Origin: Pseudomonadales bacterium
GTDB lineage: Bacteria > Pseudomonadota > Gammaproteobacteria > Pseudomonadales > Azotimanducaceae
NCBI GenBank assembly: GCA_030749725.1
Contig: JASMJM010000135.1
Coordinates: 1 to 64,000, forward strand
Length of the DNA stretch: 64,000 nucleotides
Reading direction: 5' to 3'
A program made the position numbers and the translations under genes. Of this stretch, positions 9,074 to 17,406 are shown in pieces. Each line of letters starts with the position of its first letter. Within the stretch, counting starts at the first letter, position 1. A model generated the notes under the pieces. It was not told where the DNA came from and made no database searches. It worked only from the letters and a program-made list of their open reading frames with translations.

Positions 9074-9931
9074 CTACGATTTGTTGATAACGGTCTCGGC
9101 AAAATGTTCCAATCCCTGACGGATATCATCCTTGTCTCTGCCCGGTGGTGCCACGGTCAGTCGCATGACACCCCTGTCCTCCATCTCCTTTATGCCATCG
9201 GGCGTCATGTTGGGGGTACCGGTGGTGATTTCCACTTCATCCGGATTACGATCGATCGCCGCGCACTCCTTTCTCAACGTTGCGATCAGTTCATCCAGTC
9301 GATCTATTCGGCCCGGAAAAAAACCATCGCCGAATCGAGCGGCGCGTCTTGCAGCAGCGGGCACGTGACCGCCGATGATGATGGGTATACCGGACGCTTG
9401 AACCGGTTTTGGATTCGACTCCACCTCAGGCCAATTGAAGTGCTCGCCGTCAAACGTGGATGGCCCAGCTTTCCAGAGATCCCGTATGGCCCGGATACTC
9501 TCTTCGGTTCGCGCCACGCGATGTTTGAACGGAACCCCGAGAGCGTTGAATTCCTCCTCCAACCAACCGATTCCCACACCCAGCATGGCACGACCACCGG
9601 ACAGAGAATCCAAGGTTGCGAACTCCTTGGCGACATAGGCGGGATGCCGCTGGGGTAGGATCAACACCCCGGTAGAGAGCTTGATCGTTGTCGTTACGGC
9701 GGCCACAAAACTCATCCACAGGAGAGGATCTGGCATTGGGGTTTCATCGGGGCCGCGCAGTCGTCCCGATCGGTGGTACGGATAAACTGACTGATATCCT
9801 TTTGGTACCAGCACGTGCTCGACCGTCCAGAGCGAATCAAAGCCAACTTCCTCAGCGGCCTTTGCCAATTCTGCAGCATGTTCCGGTAACCCGAAGTACC
9901 CCGTATTGGCGTACATGATCCCAAACTTCAT
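9074..9931 (-). CDS. LLM-class (luciferase-like) oxidoreductase, F420-type
   Basis: A 285-aa TIM-barrel protein of the bacterial luciferase superfamily, resembling the TIGR03619-type F420-dependent group. Typical segments are MKFGIMYANTGYFGLPEHA, EEVGFDSLWTVEHV, LSTGVLILPQRHPAYVAKE, SGGRAMLGVGIGW and PIIIGGH. Members use F420H2 or reduced FMN on varied small molecules. A GGGGAAG site lies before the ATG at 9931. The downstream flavin reductase could supply reduced flavin, so FMN dependence is as possible as F420. No F420 biosynthesis gene is in the window. Confidence 0.85.
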   Translation of the reverse strand: MKFGIMYANTGYFGLPEHAAELAKAAEEVGFDSLWTVEHVLVPKGYQSVYPYHRSGRLRGPDETPMPDPLLWMSFVAAVTTTIKLSTGVLILPQRHPAYVAKEFATLDSLSGGRAMLGVGIGWLEEEFNALGVPFKHRVARTEESIRAIRDLWKAGPSTFDGEHFNWPEVESNPKPVQASGIPIIIGGHVPAAARRAARFGDGFFPGRIDRLDELIATLRKECAAIDRNPDEVEITTGTPNMTPDGIKEMEDRGVMRLTVAPPGRDKDDIRQGLEHFAETVINKS

Positions 9932-9999
9932 AGGGCTTCCCCTTATTACTCTTGTCGCTACAACTTAGTCAGAAAAGGTTCGAGCAAATGGGCAACCAT

Positions 10000-11064
10000 T
10001 CAGCAGAGGTCCTGCACTTGAGCAGCTTCTTCTCGGATCATTTCCGGTGCACCCAACATCTGGCGGTTAAATCCGATCCGTTTGAACCAATAATGCAGTC
10101 CGAGCAGATCGGTGAACCCCATGCCTCCGTGAACTTCCGTCGCCGTCTTGCTGACCGACCTGCCAACCTCGGATAGATGGGCTTTGCTATGGCAGGCGGT
10201 GAGCCGCGCTTCCTCGGGAAGCTGATCCAGCGCATAGCCCGCATACCAGATCATGGCACGACAAGGCTCCAGATCTGCAACCATCTGGGCACACATATGT
10301 TTGACCGCCTGAAACGAGCCGATGGGTCGGTTGAACTGCTCCCGTACTTTAGCGTACGCAACCGACTGGTCGATCATATTCTGGGCTGCACCAAGCGTGT
10401 CCGCAGCCAGCATCACTCGACCCGCATCCAGCACCCTAAAGTATACGTTAGGATCCTCGCTGATTAATTCAGCCGGTGTATTCTTGAATACCAGTTCTCC
10501 GGTGCGGCGTGTTTTTTCAACCGTGGTCAGCGCCTTTCTGCTGAGACCGTCTGCCGCAGAACTGACCAGCAGTATCTTCTTATCACTGGTGGCAACCAGA
10601 ACATAATCCGCCAGATAATCGATGACGAACAGCGCCTTTCCGTTCAGTCTTGCACCATCCCACTCAAACCCGGCATCAGCTCTTGCACCGACCGCTTCAC
10701 CGAATGCCACCCCAACGGTGCTGTCGCCCGCCGCGATGGCGCGCAGCAGATCCTCCTGATTGCCACCCTCAATCAAAGCAACCGGGGCCATGACCACGGA
10801 GCCAAGAAATGGCGCGGGGGTGACATGGTAGCCCAACGCCTCAGCCACGATAGCGGCATCCAGACAGCCAAGACCCACGCCACCGGCAGACTCCGGAATA
10901 ATGAGACCTGGAACACCAAGCTCGATCAAACCCTGCCAGATGTCATCGCCATCGTCACCATCGGTCACGAATTTTCGCACCCGGTCCAGGGGCACCCGAT
11001 CGTCCAGAAACCTGTTCACACTGTCCTGCAGTAACGTTTGCTCTTCAGATAATCCAAATTCCAT
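10000..11064 (-). CDS. Acyl-CoA dehydrogenase, smaller subunit of an adjacent pair
   Basis: A 354-aa FAD-dependent acyl-CoA dehydrogenase-fold protein. The N-terminal helical domain (FGLSEEQTLLQDSVNRFLDD) and the C-terminal four-helix domain (REQFNRPIGSFQAVKHMCAQ, EVHGGMGFTDLLGLHYWFKR) are clear, but it is short and diverged in the middle. The ATG at 11064 has AGGTG upstream; a GTG at 11070 is possible. It begins eight bases after another acyl-CoA dehydrogenase gene. Such adjacent unequal pairs often form alpha2-beta2 enzymes acting on sterol or other bulky acyl-CoAs, in which one chain is catalytically incomplete. The bulky-substrate role is inferred. Confidence 0.87.
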   Translation of the reverse strand: MEFGLSEEQTLLQDSVNRFLDDRVPLDRVRKFVTDGDDGDDIWQGLIELGVPGLIIPESAGGVGLGCLDAAIVAEALGYHVTPAPFLGSVVMAPVALIEGGNQEDLLRAIAAGDSTVGVAFGEAVGARADAGFEWDGARLNGKALFVIDYLADYVLVATSDKKILLVSSAADGLSRKALTTVEKTRRTGELVFKNTPAELISEDPNVYFRVLDAGRVMLAADTLGAAQNMIDQSVAYAKVREQFNRPIGSFQAVKHMCAQMVADLEPCRAMIWYAGYALDQLPEEARLTACHSKAHLSEVGRSVSKTATEVHGGMGFTDLLGLHYWFKRIGFNRQMLGAPEMIREEAAQVQDLC

Positions 11065-11072
11065 AACCACAC

Positions 11073-12239
11073 CTACTTCTTTTCGACTTTAGGTTCGCGG
11101 GGCATATCCAGGCCACGCTCACTGATGATGTTCTTCTGAATCTGATTGGTACCGCCGCCGATGACCAGACCGAGGAAGTACATATACTGGTACTGCCACA
11201 TACCGCCCCCTCGAAGATAGGGGTTGTCACCGAAGGCGAGCCCCAATTCCCCCATCGCATCGATCGCCAGCCCCTCCAACTCATGACGCAGTTCAGTTCC
11301 CTGCATTTTCACGATCATGCCCGCCAGCTTGGTATCCTGCTTCTTGTTGATCCGGGCCGAGAAGATTCGCATCTCATTGAACTGAGCCGCCATCGCCCGC
11401 CCCTGAATCCGCATCAGCCGATCCCGATATGCCGGAATGTCAATCAGACGCTGCCCGTTGATCGTCTCATCCTTCATCAGCGAGACGAGCGCATTGAACC
11501 GCGTCAAGGTCGCATCCGGACTCGCCAGAGATCCCCTCTCATGCCCCAAGATAGCATTGGCAACCACCCAACCCTGACCGCGCTTGCCTACAATCTGATC
11601 CTGCGGTACCCGTACGTCCGTGAAGAACACCTCGTTGAAATTGGCGTTGCCGGTCATATCTACCAGCGGCTTGATTTCGATCCCCGGCGTGTCCATGCGA
11701 AACAACAGAAACGAAATGCCCTGATGCTTCGGCGCCTCCGGTTCCGAACGCACCAAACAGAAGATCCAGTGAGCCGTCTGTGCCGTGCTGGTCCAGATCT
11801 TCTGACCATTCACCACCCACTCATCACCATCCAGCACCGCACTGGTCGTCAGGCTGGCCAAATCACTACCGGCATTCGGTTCCGAATACCCCTGACACCA
11901 AACCAACTCGCCCCGAAGGGTAGGCCCAACAAACTGCTTCTTCTGCTCCTCGGTACCCATCTCCAGCAGCGTCGGAACCAGCATAGAAATCCCCTGCCCT
12001 CCCATCCCCGGACTCACCTGGGACTTGGCAAACTCCTCAGCAATAATACGCGCCTGCAGAATATCCGGTTCCGCACCATAGCCACCATATTCCTTCGGAA
12101 TAGTGCGAGCGGCATACCCATTCTCTATCAATATCTTCTGCCACTCGATCGGCCTCGGAACCTTACCCCGATACTTCTCCAAAAACGTATGAACCTCCTC
12201 CCGAAACTGCTCATACCCCTCACCATAAGAAAGATCCAT
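11073..12239 (-). CDS. Acyl-CoA dehydrogenase, larger subunit of an adjacent pair
   Basis: A 388-aa acyl-CoA dehydrogenase with the full domain set: N-terminal helices, a middle beta domain (WCQGYSEPNAGSDLASLTT, NGQKIWTSTAQTAHWIFCLV) and a C-terminal helical domain ending QYMYFLGLVIGGGTNQIQKN. It oxidises an acyl-CoA to the enoyl-CoA and passes electrons to ETF. A strong GGAGGTAG site precedes the ATG at 12239. It is the first gene of the pair, and the smaller subunit follows. The crotonases and the acyl-CoA synthetase nearby fit a beta-oxidation-like route. Confidence 0.92.
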   Translation of the reverse strand: MDLSYGEGYEQFREEVHTFLEKYRGKVPRPIEWQKILIENGYAARTIPKEYGGYGAEPDILQARIIAEEFAKSQVSPGMGGQGISMLVPTLLEMGTEEQKKQFVGPTLRGELVWCQGYSEPNAGSDLASLTTSAVLDGDEWVVNGQKIWTSTAQTAHWIFCLVRSEPEAPKHQGISFLLFRMDTPGIEIKPLVDMTGNANFNEVFFTDVRVPQDQIVGKRGQGWVVANAILGHERGSLASPDATLTRFNALVSLMKDETINGQRLIDIPAYRDRLMRIQGRAMAAQFNEMRIFSARINKKQDTKLAGMIVKMQGTELRHELEGLAIDAMGELGLAFGDNPYLRGGGMWQYQYMYFLGLVIGGGTNQIQKNIISERGLDMPREPKVEKK

Positions 12240-12356
12240 CCACTACCTCCTGACCCAACTGAATTGCATTAGCCCGGACTATATAAACTATTCAAATCAC
12301 GAGCAACGGCACAGAACGCAGAACTCATCAAAGATTGATTTTCATCAGTTTTCTAG

Positions 12357-12686
12357 CAGATACCACCCTTGTGAGCAGTACGCGGAGGGGATACGACTAA
12401 CGGGATGGAGTCCTCGTCTGCGTCAGGCAAATTGCCGATACCATAACTGCGAGAACTACGGCGAGGGCGTACCAGTTCCGAGACAGTCCCGGATGCGTTC
12501 GCCAGAATTGCTACAACTCACCAACTGATTCTCATCAGCATACCAGCAGATCCCACCACTGCGAGCCGCTGCTTCTTGGGCTCACGTTTCAGATACCACC
12601 ACTGCACGCGGCGCGGAGAGGGGCAACTGCTTGTTGAACCCAACTTGCAGAAACCACCACTGCAAGCGGTGCGGAGAGGGGGTAAC
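12357..12686 (+). repeat. Four degenerate direct repeats (about 26-39 bp)
   Basis: Copies start at 12357, 12547, 12590 and 12648 and share a CAGATACCACCACTGC-like head, mostly followed by GCGGCGCGGAGAGGGG. The last two are closest to each other. Gaps are irregular, so this is not a CRISPR array. The tail of the last copy also pairs with an inverted copy at 12755-12781. The array fills the space upstream of the acyl-CoA dehydrogenase operon and downstream of the carboxylesterase. I see no coding sequence in 12240-12860. Confidence 0.6.
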
Positions 12687-12781
12687 ACTTCCTAGACCGT
12701 CCGGTGGCAGGGATGCCACCGCGAGCCTACATGGATGTACTCGCCGCGTGTCGTGGAAGTGTTACCCCCTCTTCGCACCGC
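12666..12781. repeat. REP/MITE-like palindromic element with 27-bp arms
   Basis: The left arm 12666-12692 and the right arm 12755-12781 are inverted copies with one mismatch in 27. The 62-base interior holds a second perfect hairpin, GGTGGCA-GGGA-TGCCACC, at 12703-12720. The nested palindrome resembles the dispersed REP-type elements of gammaproteobacteria. It could act as a transcript-stabilising or terminating structure between the esterase and the dehydrogenase genes. Confidence 0.65.
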
Positions 12782-12860
12782 GTATTACGACATCTGAACT
12801 TTCAGGTCCGACCAAACATGAAAAACCCATCGTCCCAACAGCTCTCCCGATGGTCGGATA

Positions 12861-14388
12861 TCAACGACGTTGGCTGTTCAACTTGTCGTGAAACTCCCAA
12901 ACCCCCGGCAACAGATCCTTCCCAGCCAACGCCTTACCATCCTTAAATTCCATATACCGACGAGATTTTTCCGTATACGCCTTCCACTTAGGCAATCCCT
13001 TAGCATTGGGATCCCCCCTGCTTGGCAAATGCCACCCAATAATCCGACATCAAGTCAGACAGTGCGACATCGTTAGCAGGAGCGTCCGGACGCAATCGAA
13101 TCACATTGTTGAAAACATACAAGATCTCAGCGGCATGATATGCACCCAGTTCCTTCCCCGAGGGCCAGTGACTGAAGTAATACAGATATGCATCAGTATT
13201 GGTATTCGCCATCATCATCGCCCAAGTCTGCATCCCCCAGGTCGCGAACCCGTCTCTAAAAGCATTCAGGGCAGACCCTCTCAGATCGCTCGCCGGATAG
13301 AGGGTCAGGAATTCATCCGCCAGATCCCCGTAACGCTGCCTCACACCGCCGACATAACTCGCCTGATCCTTAGGAATACGACCCAGTACACCGAGGGTGG
13401 TACCTTCCTCGGCGTTAAAACCCACCATCAATGGAACCGCATTGTATTTACCGTCGCGAAAAACGTTGTAGATCTGATCGGGAAATATCCAGCCATCCTT
13501 GACCGGCCTGAATCGATGCGATTGAGATGCCAGCAACACCTTCTCTGAGGTCATGTTGCGTAGCTCCCGCAGGTATCCAGCCCCCACCGCAGACGCGAAC
13601 TTGACCCCATTGCTTTCCGCGGTAACCTTCCCGGTTTTCAGCTCCAACATGGGTCCGAAGCTGGTGCCGCTTTCGCCGATGGCACGATGGAAAAGACCAG
13701 CAGCCAGTGGCGTCGACATCATGTGGTGAACGCTGAAGGACCCTGCCGATTCACCAAAAATAGTGACGTTGTTAGGATCTCCCCCAAAGGCACTGATGTT
13801 ATCCCGGACCCATCTGAGGGCCATGACCTGATCAGAAGTGCCATAGTTACCCGAAGCACTATGGGGTGACTCCTTGCTGAGTTCAGGGTGAGTAAAGTAT
13901 CCGAAAATACCCAACCGATAATTGATGGTAACCACAACCACACCCTTGCGTGCCAACTCCGTACCATCGTATGCGCCGGTTGATCCACTGCCCCGGGTCA
14001 GGCCGCCGCCATGGATCCAGACCATAACCGGCCGCTTGGTGTCCCCTGATGCTGTGCTCCAGACGTTCAGATAGAGACAGTCCTCACTCGTTGGGGCATT
14101 TGGGCTGGAGAAGAAGGAACCTTCCGGATAGATCGGTTGTGAACAATTCGGGCTGAAGCGGGTAGCCAGACGCACGGCTTTCCAACTGAGGGCCGGTTCG
14201 GCCGGTCGCCAACGCCAGTTGCCAACAGGCGGTATGGCGAAGGGGATACCTTTAAATACACGTACTTCACCGTTGGGCCCCGAAGTGTCGCCAAGAAGCC
14301 TACCCTGTGGAGTCTGCAGCGTTACCGGTTCGCCCTGGACTGACATCGTCGCCAGCAAAGTGATACCGATCATTATGTATCTGATCAT
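12861..14388 (-). pseudogene. Type-B carboxylesterase, frameshifted near the 3' end
   Basis: A secreted carboxylesterase (signal MIRYIMIGITLLATMSVQG) of the alpha/beta-hydrolase fold. It has the oxyanion segment VMVWIHGGGLTRGSG and the nucleophile elbow FGESAGSFSV. The open frame stops at 13000 after 462 residues, just past WVAFAKQG. Removing one base from a six-C run at 13013-13018 restores the family ending DPNAKGLPKWKAYTEKSRRY and an open frame to a stop at 12861 (508 aa). The gene is therefore either recently broken, slippage-prone, or hit by a homopolymer sequencing error. A GGGGAG site precedes the ATG. The substrate is unknown. Confidence 0.85.
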
Positions 14389-14595
14389 CTTAGTCTCCCC
14401 TCCTTACACCAGAATGACGTCCTGCTTGATAACAATAACACGGCGACGATGCAACCGCTTTTCAGGTCATGCCATGACCGCACCCACCGTTCATCTGTGC
14501 CCCATGAAGAACCTGGCCCTCCTCCCCGAAATGATGACTTTGTCTGCCAACTGAAGTAGAGTCCTTGATTCACATGGCGCTCTTTGGACTGTGAT

Positions 14596-16149
14596 ATGAC
14601 CGCAGACAGCACACCGGATATTGGCCTGGCAGCGCTGTTGCTGCGTCGAGCAGAACTCACACCGCACCGCAAGGCAGTGACGTTCGAAGGTACCACCAGA
14701 ACCTTCGGTGGGCTGGCCGATCGTGCCCGCCGGATTGCCGGCGCACTGCTTGAAGGAGGCATCCAGGCAGGGGATCGGGTTGGTTATCTGGGCGTCAATC
14801 ACAGCGCCTTTCTCGAGGCTCTCTATGGCACGGCCGCCATGGGAGGCGTTTTTGTGCCCCTTAACTTCCGCCTTACCGGGGATGAACTCACCTACATCGT
14901 CAATGACGCAGGCATCAAAACCCTGTTCGTCGATGACGCCCTGCACCCAACCATCGCCAAGGTGCGCAGCAATCTTTGCTGTTCCACCTATATAGATGTA
15001 GAGAGCCGACACGAAGATGTGGAGAGCCGGCATGAATCGGATGGCTTCCTTGAGGAGATCATCAAGGATTCCGAGCCGCTGATGGATCCGCACAACGCAG
15101 CCCAGGATGACGACCTTCTCATCATGTATACATCGGGCACCACCGGTTTACCCAAAGGTGCGGTACTGACACACGCTAACCTCTACTGGAATTTCGTCAA
15201 CACCATGATGTCGTTCAACTTCCTCGAAGAGGACGTTACCCTGGTGGCGGCGCCCCTCTTTCATATTGGTGGGCTCAACGTGACCACCCTCGGGACCATC
15301 AATGTAGGCGGTCATGCGATCATCCATCGGTCCTTTGATCCGGGCCAGGCTCTCGCGGATATAGAAGGCTATAAGGTGACCACGATGTTCGGTGCACCTG
15401 CCATGTATCAGTTTATGGCCCTCAATGAAAATTGGCAGGCGACCGATCTGTCCTCTCTGCGCGGCTTGATCTGTGGGGCTGCTCCTGTGCCTGAGCCGCT
15501 AATAAAAGAATACAGTGAACGGGGCATTACGTTTTGTCAGGGCTATGGCATGACTGAACTCTCGCCGTTAGCGCTGATCCTGTCCGGCGAATTCAGTGCA
15601 GTAAAGATCGGTTCCACAGGTAAACCGGCGATGTTCACCGAAGTAAGAGTCGTCGATGAAGGTAACCGGCCGGTTGAGGCCGGAGCGCGGGGAGAAGTCG
15701 TGGTTCGAGGGCCTAACGTGATGAAAGGCTACTGGAATAATCCCGATGCAACCGCCGCGACTATCGATGCTGACGGATGGCTCCATTCAGGTGACATCGC
15801 CTATGTGGATGAAGAAGGTTTCTTCTATATCTGCGACCGCCTGAAAGATATGGTGATCTCCGGTGGCGAGAACGTCTATCCGGCCGAGGTCGAGAGCATT
15901 CTGGTTGGACATGATGCAATCGCAGAGGTCGCCGTGATCGGTGTTCCTGACGAGAAATGGGGGGAAGCGGTTACCGCAATCGCTGCGCTGCATGAAGGCA
16001 AGTCGCTATCGCTGGAGGAGTTGCGGGAATTTGCCACGGGTCATCTGGCTCGCTACAAGCTGCCCTTGCACCTTCACATCGTCGATGAGTTACCCAGAAA
16101 CGCTGCCGGAAAAATTCTAAAATTCGAGCTGCGGGACAGATTTGAGTGA
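14596..16149 (+). CDS. Acyl-CoA synthetase / AMP-dependent ligase
   Basis: A 517-aa ANL-superfamily enzyme that activates a carboxylate to its CoA thioester through an acyl-adenylate. The P-loop YTSGTTGLPKGAVLTHAN lies near residue 180. QGYGMTELSP is the adenine motif, GWLHSGDIAYVDEEGF the hinge region, and LPRNAAGKILKFELR the C-terminal Lys motif. The ATG at 14596 is chosen; a TTG at 14584 is in frame. Residues encoded at 14995-15036 are a tandem DVESRHE duplication. It could feed the acyl-CoA dehydrogenases across the strand switch. The gene ends 87 bases before a methyltransferase gene in the same frame. Confidence 0.93.
   Translation: MTADSTPDIGLAALLLRRAELTPHRKAVTFEGTTRTFGGLADRARRIAGALLEGGIQAGDRVGYLGVNHSAFLEALYGTAAMGGVFVPLNFRLTGDELTYIVNDAGIKTLFVDDALHPTIAKVRSNLCCSTYIDVESRHEDVESRHESDGFLEEIIKDSEPLMDPHNAAQDDDLLIMYTSGTTGLPKGAVLTHANLYWNFVNTMMSFNFLEEDVTLVAAPLFHIGGLNVTTLGTINVGGHAIIHRSFDPGQALADIEGYKVTTMFGAPAMYQFMALNENWQATDLSSLRGLICGAAPVPEPLIKEYSERGITFCQGYGMTELSPLALILSGEFSAVKIGSTGKPAMFTEVRVVDEGNRPVEAGARGEVVVRGPNVMKGYWNNPDATAATIDADGWLHSGDIAYVDEEGFFYICDRLKDMVISGGENVYPAEVESILVGHDAIAEVAVIGVPDEKWGEAVTAIAALHEGKSLSLEELREFATGHLARYKLPLHLHIVDELPRNAAGKILKFELRDRFE
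14995..15036 (+). repeat. 21-bp in-frame tandem duplication inside the acyl-CoA synthetase
   Basis: Two adjacent 21-bp units, 18/21 identical, each encode DVESRHE. All three differences are synonymous, so the duplication is not recent and both protein copies have been kept under selection. It lies in the N-terminal domain between the SKVRSN-like linker region and the ATP-binding P-loop, where a surface loop is likely. Confidence 0.9.
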
Positions 16150-16236
16150 TGCGATCTGCTGGCTCTCACCGACGGCAGCACGTGGCGTGACAAGGGCTAC
16201 ACTATCCCGTACACGGGTCCAGATGGGGATCGACTG

Positions 16237-17256
16237 ATGGCTGATGACCATGGTAACGAAAAGAAGCTGGACACCGTTAGACTACAGACGATGTCACGGG
16301 CGTTCATGGGTTCCGCTACCCTGTTTGCCGCCATCGAGCTGAAGCTATTCACGGCAGTCTCAGAGGGCGACAATACCGTTCAGCGCTTCGCCAAGAAAGC
16401 CACTATCTCAGTCACCAACGCAGATCGTCTGATGACCATGTGTGCTGCCAGTGGACTGCTTGTCTGGCGTGATGACCACTATATTAATGCACCGGACGTA
16501 CAACGATTCCTGGTCGAAGGTGAAGCACGGTACGCGGCGCCCTGGCTGCTGTTTACACGCAGCGGCTGGAATCGTTGGGGAGATCTTGCCAAGCAGCTAC
16601 ACAACGAGCAAGAGCCGCAAGTGATGGCAGCGTCCAAAACCATGTCGGTGGAGTATGCACAGCGTTACCACAAGGCGACAGCCAGCGTGGGTTTTGGTTC
16701 CGGCAGGCGATTCAGCAAACAGGTGGATCTCAGTCAACGAAGGAAGATCATGGATCTTGGCGGCGGTTCCGGCGCCTACTCCATCGTTGCTGTGCAGAAT
16801 TATCCGCAACTGTCCGCTGTGGTATTCGACCTTCCACCGGTGGTCGAGGTGACGCGCGAATTCATCCGGCAACATGATGTTGAGGACCGGGTGACCACCA
16901 TGGCGGGAAACTTTACCGAAGATGAACTTCCGGAAGGCTGCGACGTCGCCATCATGGCCAGCAATCTACCCATGTACAGCCGGCAGATCATTCAGGAGGT
17001 GATCCGGAAATCCTTTACTGCCCTGTTACCGGGTGGCGAGATGCATCTCGTCGGGGAGATGTTGGACGACGATCGCACCGGGCCCGCCGATGCGGCTATT
17101 TGGGGTCTGGCTGAAGTCATGTCGAACAGTACCGGCATCACCCATACCCGAGCGGACTGTGTCGAATATTTTCAGCATGCCGGATTCGACGACATCAGCG
17201 TCGACGACTTTATCCCCGACATCCTGGTGCGAGTCTGTGGCAGGAAACCAACCTGA
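16237..17256 (+). CDS. SAM-dependent methyltransferase, plant-OMT/ActinoR-like
   Basis: A 339-aa class I methyltransferase with an N-terminal winged-helix dimerisation domain (ATLFAAIELKLFTAVSEG) and a Rossmann domain. Motif I DLGGGSGAYS is near residue 172, followed by VVFDLPPVVEV, and ALLPGGEMHLVGEM is the post-motif strand. Bacterial relatives methylate small molecules such as polyketides, quinones or phenolics. The frame stays open upstream to the TGA of the acyl-CoA synthetase, so the start rests on the first ATG and a GGGGAT site. The target is unknown; an oxygen nucleophile is inferred only from family resemblance. Confidence 0.83.
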   Translation: MADDHGNEKKLDTVRLQTMSRAFMGSATLFAAIELKLFTAVSEGDNTVQRFAKKATISVTNADRLMTMCAASGLLVWRDDHYINAPDVQRFLVEGEARYAAPWLLFTRSGWNRWGDLAKQLHNEQEPQVMAASKTMSVEYAQRYHKATASVGFGSGRRFSKQVDLSQRRKIMDLGGGSGAYSIVAVQNYPQLSAVVFDLPPVVEVTREFIRQHDVEDRVTTMAGNFTEDELPEGCDVAIMASNLPMYSRQIIQEVIRKSFTALLPGGEMHLVGEMLDDDRTGPADAAIWGLAEVMSNSTGITHTRADCVEYFQHAGFDDISVDDFIPDILVRVCGRKPT

Positions 17257-17406
17257 CGACAGGGATCCGCTATCTTCCGTTTGCTGTCCTGCTCAAAAAC
17301 CTGAGCGTGATCGCGTTTAGGGCGGATTCGAGCAAATGGCTGCGAGTGGCTAGTCTTTCGGCAAGCAGGCTATAATCACGGCCACTCCCTCTGGCACAAG
17401 AATAAT

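Noticed and set aside
11283-12272. A 329-codon plus-strand frame opposite the larger acyl-CoA dehydrogenase gene
   Set aside because: It lies fully antisense to a gene with firm family motifs, has no ribosome-binding site, and its product is a His/Arg/Pro-rich string without fold-like pattern.
12357-12686. CRISPR-like array
   Set aside because: Only four degenerate copies with uneven gaps and no cas genes; it fits stacked REP/MITE-type repeats better.
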